Source of the DNA: an uncultured bacterium | GTDB taxonomy: Bacteria; Bacillota; Clostridia; Oscillospirales; Oscillospiraceae | DNA: 6,675 nt | Assembly: GCA_905215425.1 (NCBI GenBank) | Contig: CAJMQD010000051.1 | Coordinates: 1-6,675 of the forward strand | Direction of reading: 5' to 3' | Part shown: positions 5,324 to 6,675 of the stretch, in pieces | How the letters are laid out: each line of letters starts with the position of its first letter | How positions within the stretch are numbered: position 1 is the stretch's first letter | The notes under the pieces: generated by a model | Database searches by the model: none | Told to the model about the DNA's origin: nothing | What the model saw: the letters and a program-made list of their open reading frames with translations, nothing else | Made by a program: the position numbers and the translations under genes

Positions 5324-5907
5324 AACAACTGCTTTATATCGACTGCTGCATTCGGGGGGAGCAGTCCCGCACCGGAAAGCTGGGAGAGGCCTTTCTGGCC
5401 GCCTTGCCGGACCGGTGGGAGGTCACCCGGCTGGACTTGATGCACGAAGGGCTTCAGCCCCTGATGCCGGACACCCTGGCCAGCCGGGACGAGACCGCGG
5501 CCCGCGGAGAACTGGACGCCCCACGGTTCAAATATGCGCACCAGATCGCGGCGGCAGATGCGGTGGTCATGGCCGCCCCCTTCTGGGATCTGAGCGTTCC
5601 CGCTCTGCTGAAAATTTATATCGAGAATGTCTCTATGGACGGCATCACCTTTCAAAGCACGGCGGAGGGCCTGAAGGGCCTGTGCCGGGGCACCGACCTG
5701 GTGTTCCTCACCACCCGGGGCGGCATTTACGGGGAGAACAACGATTGGGAGCAGGGTGTGCCCTATCTGGCCGCCATCCAGAAGTTCTTCGGATTCGACC
5801 GTTTTCATGCCATTGCTGCTGACGGGATGGATGTTCAGGGCTTCGACGGCGAAGGGGAACTGAGAAAAGCCATAGAGCAGGCTGCTGCCTTGGCAAAAAC
5901 ACTGTAA
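5320..5907 (+). CDS. FMN-dependent NAD(P)H oxidoreductase, flavodoxin-like fold (azoreductase/NQO type)
   Basis: This 195-residue protein has the length and layout of AcpD/AzoR-type FMN reductases. A short beta strand (LLYIDCC) is followed by an FMN-phosphate loop, IRGEQSRTGKL (11-21). The second cofactor motif is MAAPFWDLSVPALLKIYIE (84-102), which matches the family's AP-(Y/F)-(N/W)-x-x-(I/V)-PAxLK-x-(Y/W)-I pattern. A later loop, TTRGGIYG (131-138), corresponds to the family's TRGG segment next to the flavin. It probably transfers two electrons from NAD(P)H to quinones, azo or other small acceptors; the physiological substrate is unknown. The ATG overlaps the phosphorylase TGA, with GGGAGG 10 bases upstream inside that gene. 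It is the last gene of its unit, followed by a terminator. A direct role in nucleoside salvage is not evident, beyond a loose link through NAD metabolism. Confidence 0.85.
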   Translation: MKQLLYIDCCIRGEQSRTGKLGEAFLAALPDRWEVTRLDLMHEGLQPLMPDTLASRDETAARGELDAPRFKYAHQIAAADAVVMAAPFWDLSVPALLKIYIENVSMDGITFQSTAEGLKGLCRGTDLVFLTTRGGIYGENNDWEQGVPYLAAIQKFFGFDRFHAIAADGMDVQGFDGEGELRKAIEQAAALAKTL

Positions 5908-5921
5908 TCAAGCAATTTTGC

Positions 5922-5960
5922 AAGCCGCACCAGGGAATTTCCTGCGTGCGGCTTACTTTT
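5922..5960 (+). terminator. Probable intrinsic terminator of the adenosine deaminase operon
   Basis: A perfect 9-bp stem (AAGCCGCAC 5922-5930 with 5946-5954) continues inward as CAGG/CCTG with a single bulged C at 5945. TTTT follows at 5957-5960. It lies 14 bases after the oxidoreductase stop and before a new promoter. The T-run is short, so efficiency may be modest. Confidence 0.8.
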
Positions 5961-5978
5961 GCGCTTTAACCTGATGAC

Positions 5979-6007
5979 TTGACTTTTACAGGGGCGTTCG
6001 ATACCAT
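5979..6007 (+). promoter_or_regulatory. Candidate sigma-A promoter for the sodium symporter gene
   Basis: TTGACT (5979-5984, five of six to consensus) is followed after 17 bases by TACCAT (6002-6007, four of six to consensus). It lies just after the terminator and about 55-60 bases upstream of the symporter start. The spacing and position support it; the -10 is weak. Confidence 0.5.
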
Positions 6008-6069
6008 AGGAAAATGTTTTAACAGCTGAAAATTCCTTCGGTTTTTTGGCGAAAGAGGAGATGGATCGT

Positions 6070-6675
6070 TTGGAGAGAGAGAACTTTCAATCCCGTTTGG
6101 GCTTTCTGCTGGTAAGTGCGGGCTGTGCCATCGGGATCGGAAACGTGTGGAAATTCCCCTATGTCACCGGCGCCAATGGCGGCGGTGTGTTTGTCCTGTT
6201 TTATCTGCTGTTTTTGGTTATCATGGGCGTGCCCGTGCTGACCATGGAGCTGGCGGTAGGCCGGGGAAGCGGAAAAAGTGCCGTTACCGGTTATCAAGCC
6301 CTGGAACCCAAGGGCAGCCGCTGGCATATTCACGGCTGGTTCTGTGTCATTGGCTGCTACCTGCTGATGATGTATTACACTACGGTGGCCGGCTGGATGC
6401 TGGGCTACTTCTTTAAGTTTGCCGCCGGTACCTTCGACGGTCTGTCCGGAGACGCCATTGACGGCGTGTTTGGCGCGATGCTGGGCAATCCGGGCGAGAT
6501 GACCGTCTGGATGGTAATGGTAGTCATTCTGGGCTTCCTGGTGGTGAGCCTGGGCCTGCAGGGCGGTCTGGAGCGGATCTCGAAATATATGATGCTGTGT
6601 CTGCTGGCGCTGATGGTGGTGCTGGCTGTGCGCAGCGTGACCTTAGAGGGCGGTGGTGAAGGTCTGCGCTTCTAT
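6070..6675 (+). CDS. Neurotransmitter:sodium symporter (SNF) family transporter, 3' end cut by window edge
   Basis: This is an inner-membrane sodium-coupled transporter of the LeuT fold, probably for an amino acid or a related small solute. Only the first 202 of roughly 450 expected residues are present. The signature segment is SRLGFLLVSAGCAIGIGNVW (8-27), which continues as KFPY, then the NGGG turn (36-39) and the TMELAVGR end of helix 2 (58-65). About five membrane helices are visible: roughly 10-32, 40-62, 88-115, 140-162 and 175-192. The start is uncertain. ATG 6061 directly abuts AGGAG (6056-6060), which is too close, while TTG 6070 has the same site 9 bases upstream and gives MERENFQSRLGF, the usual N-terminus. 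I prefer TTG; ATG would add three residues. Compared with LeuT, Asn21 is replaced by Cys19 and gate residue Arg30 by Lys28. It is separated from the upstream operon by a terminator and its own promoter, so a link to nucleoside salvage is not shown. Confidence 0.92.
   Translation, partial: MERENFQSRLGFLLVSAGCAIGIGNVWKFPYVTGANGGGVFVLFYLLFLVIMGVPVLTMELAVGRGSGKSAVTGYQALEPKGSRWHIHGWFCVIGCYLLMMYYTTVAGWMLGYFFKFAAGTFDGLSGDAIDGVFGAMLGNPGEMTVWMVMVVILGFLVVSLGLQGGLERISKYMMLCLLALMVVLAVRSVTLEGGGEGLRFY

Overview
The window looks like a piece of chromosome from a GC-rich anaerobic Firmicute, most likely a gut member of the Oscillospiraceae/Clostridia (Flavonifractor-like). The clues are strong AGGAGG ribosome binding sites, a short lipoprotein signal peptide of a type common in that group, sigma-A-like promoters in small AT-rich gaps inside GC-rich coding DNA, and a palindromic dispersed repeat. 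The species assignment is inference. All seven genes are recognisable, and together they look like a locus for uptake and breakdown of nucleosides.

Layout. Minus strand, left part: a BMP/PnrA-family nucleoside-binding lipoprotein (1443-2588), then a 150-base gap with two strong hairpins, then a double-domain ABC ATPase (1292 running off the left edge). The permease genes normally paired with these probably lie beyond base 1. A back-to-back promoter region (about 2660-2710) separates this unit from a plus-strand unit: adenosine deaminase (2863-3867), a ~109-base cloverleaf-like repeat (3875-3983), an isochorismatase/nicotinamidase-like cysteine hydrolase (4032-4562), a nucleoside phosphorylase of the NP-I/uridine phosphorylase type (4577-5323) and an FMN-dependent NAD(P)H oxidoreductase (5320-5907, overlapping the previous gene by 4 bases). 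A probable intrinsic terminator (5922-5960) closes this unit. A new promoter (5979-6007) then drives a neurotransmitter:sodium symporter (SNF family), which is cut by the right edge.

How the genes could work together. The lipoprotein and ABC transporter would bring in nucleosides. Adenosine deaminase would convert adenosine to inosine, and the phosphorylase would release the base and ribose-1-phosphate. The nicotinamidase-like hydrolase suggests, as inference, that nicotinamide riboside or another NAD breakdown product may also be a substrate. The phosphorylase would split it to nicotinamide and the hydrolase would deamidate it to nicotinate.

Most worth a second look: the CCC-TGA end of the lipoprotein gene with a plausible C-terminal tail in the +1 frame; the deaminase carrying Asp where the catalytic Glu is expected; the phosphorylase that lacks the diagnostic specificity residues of both uridine and purine phosphorylases; the cloverleaf repeat inside the operon; and the divergent promoters that share a -35 region.
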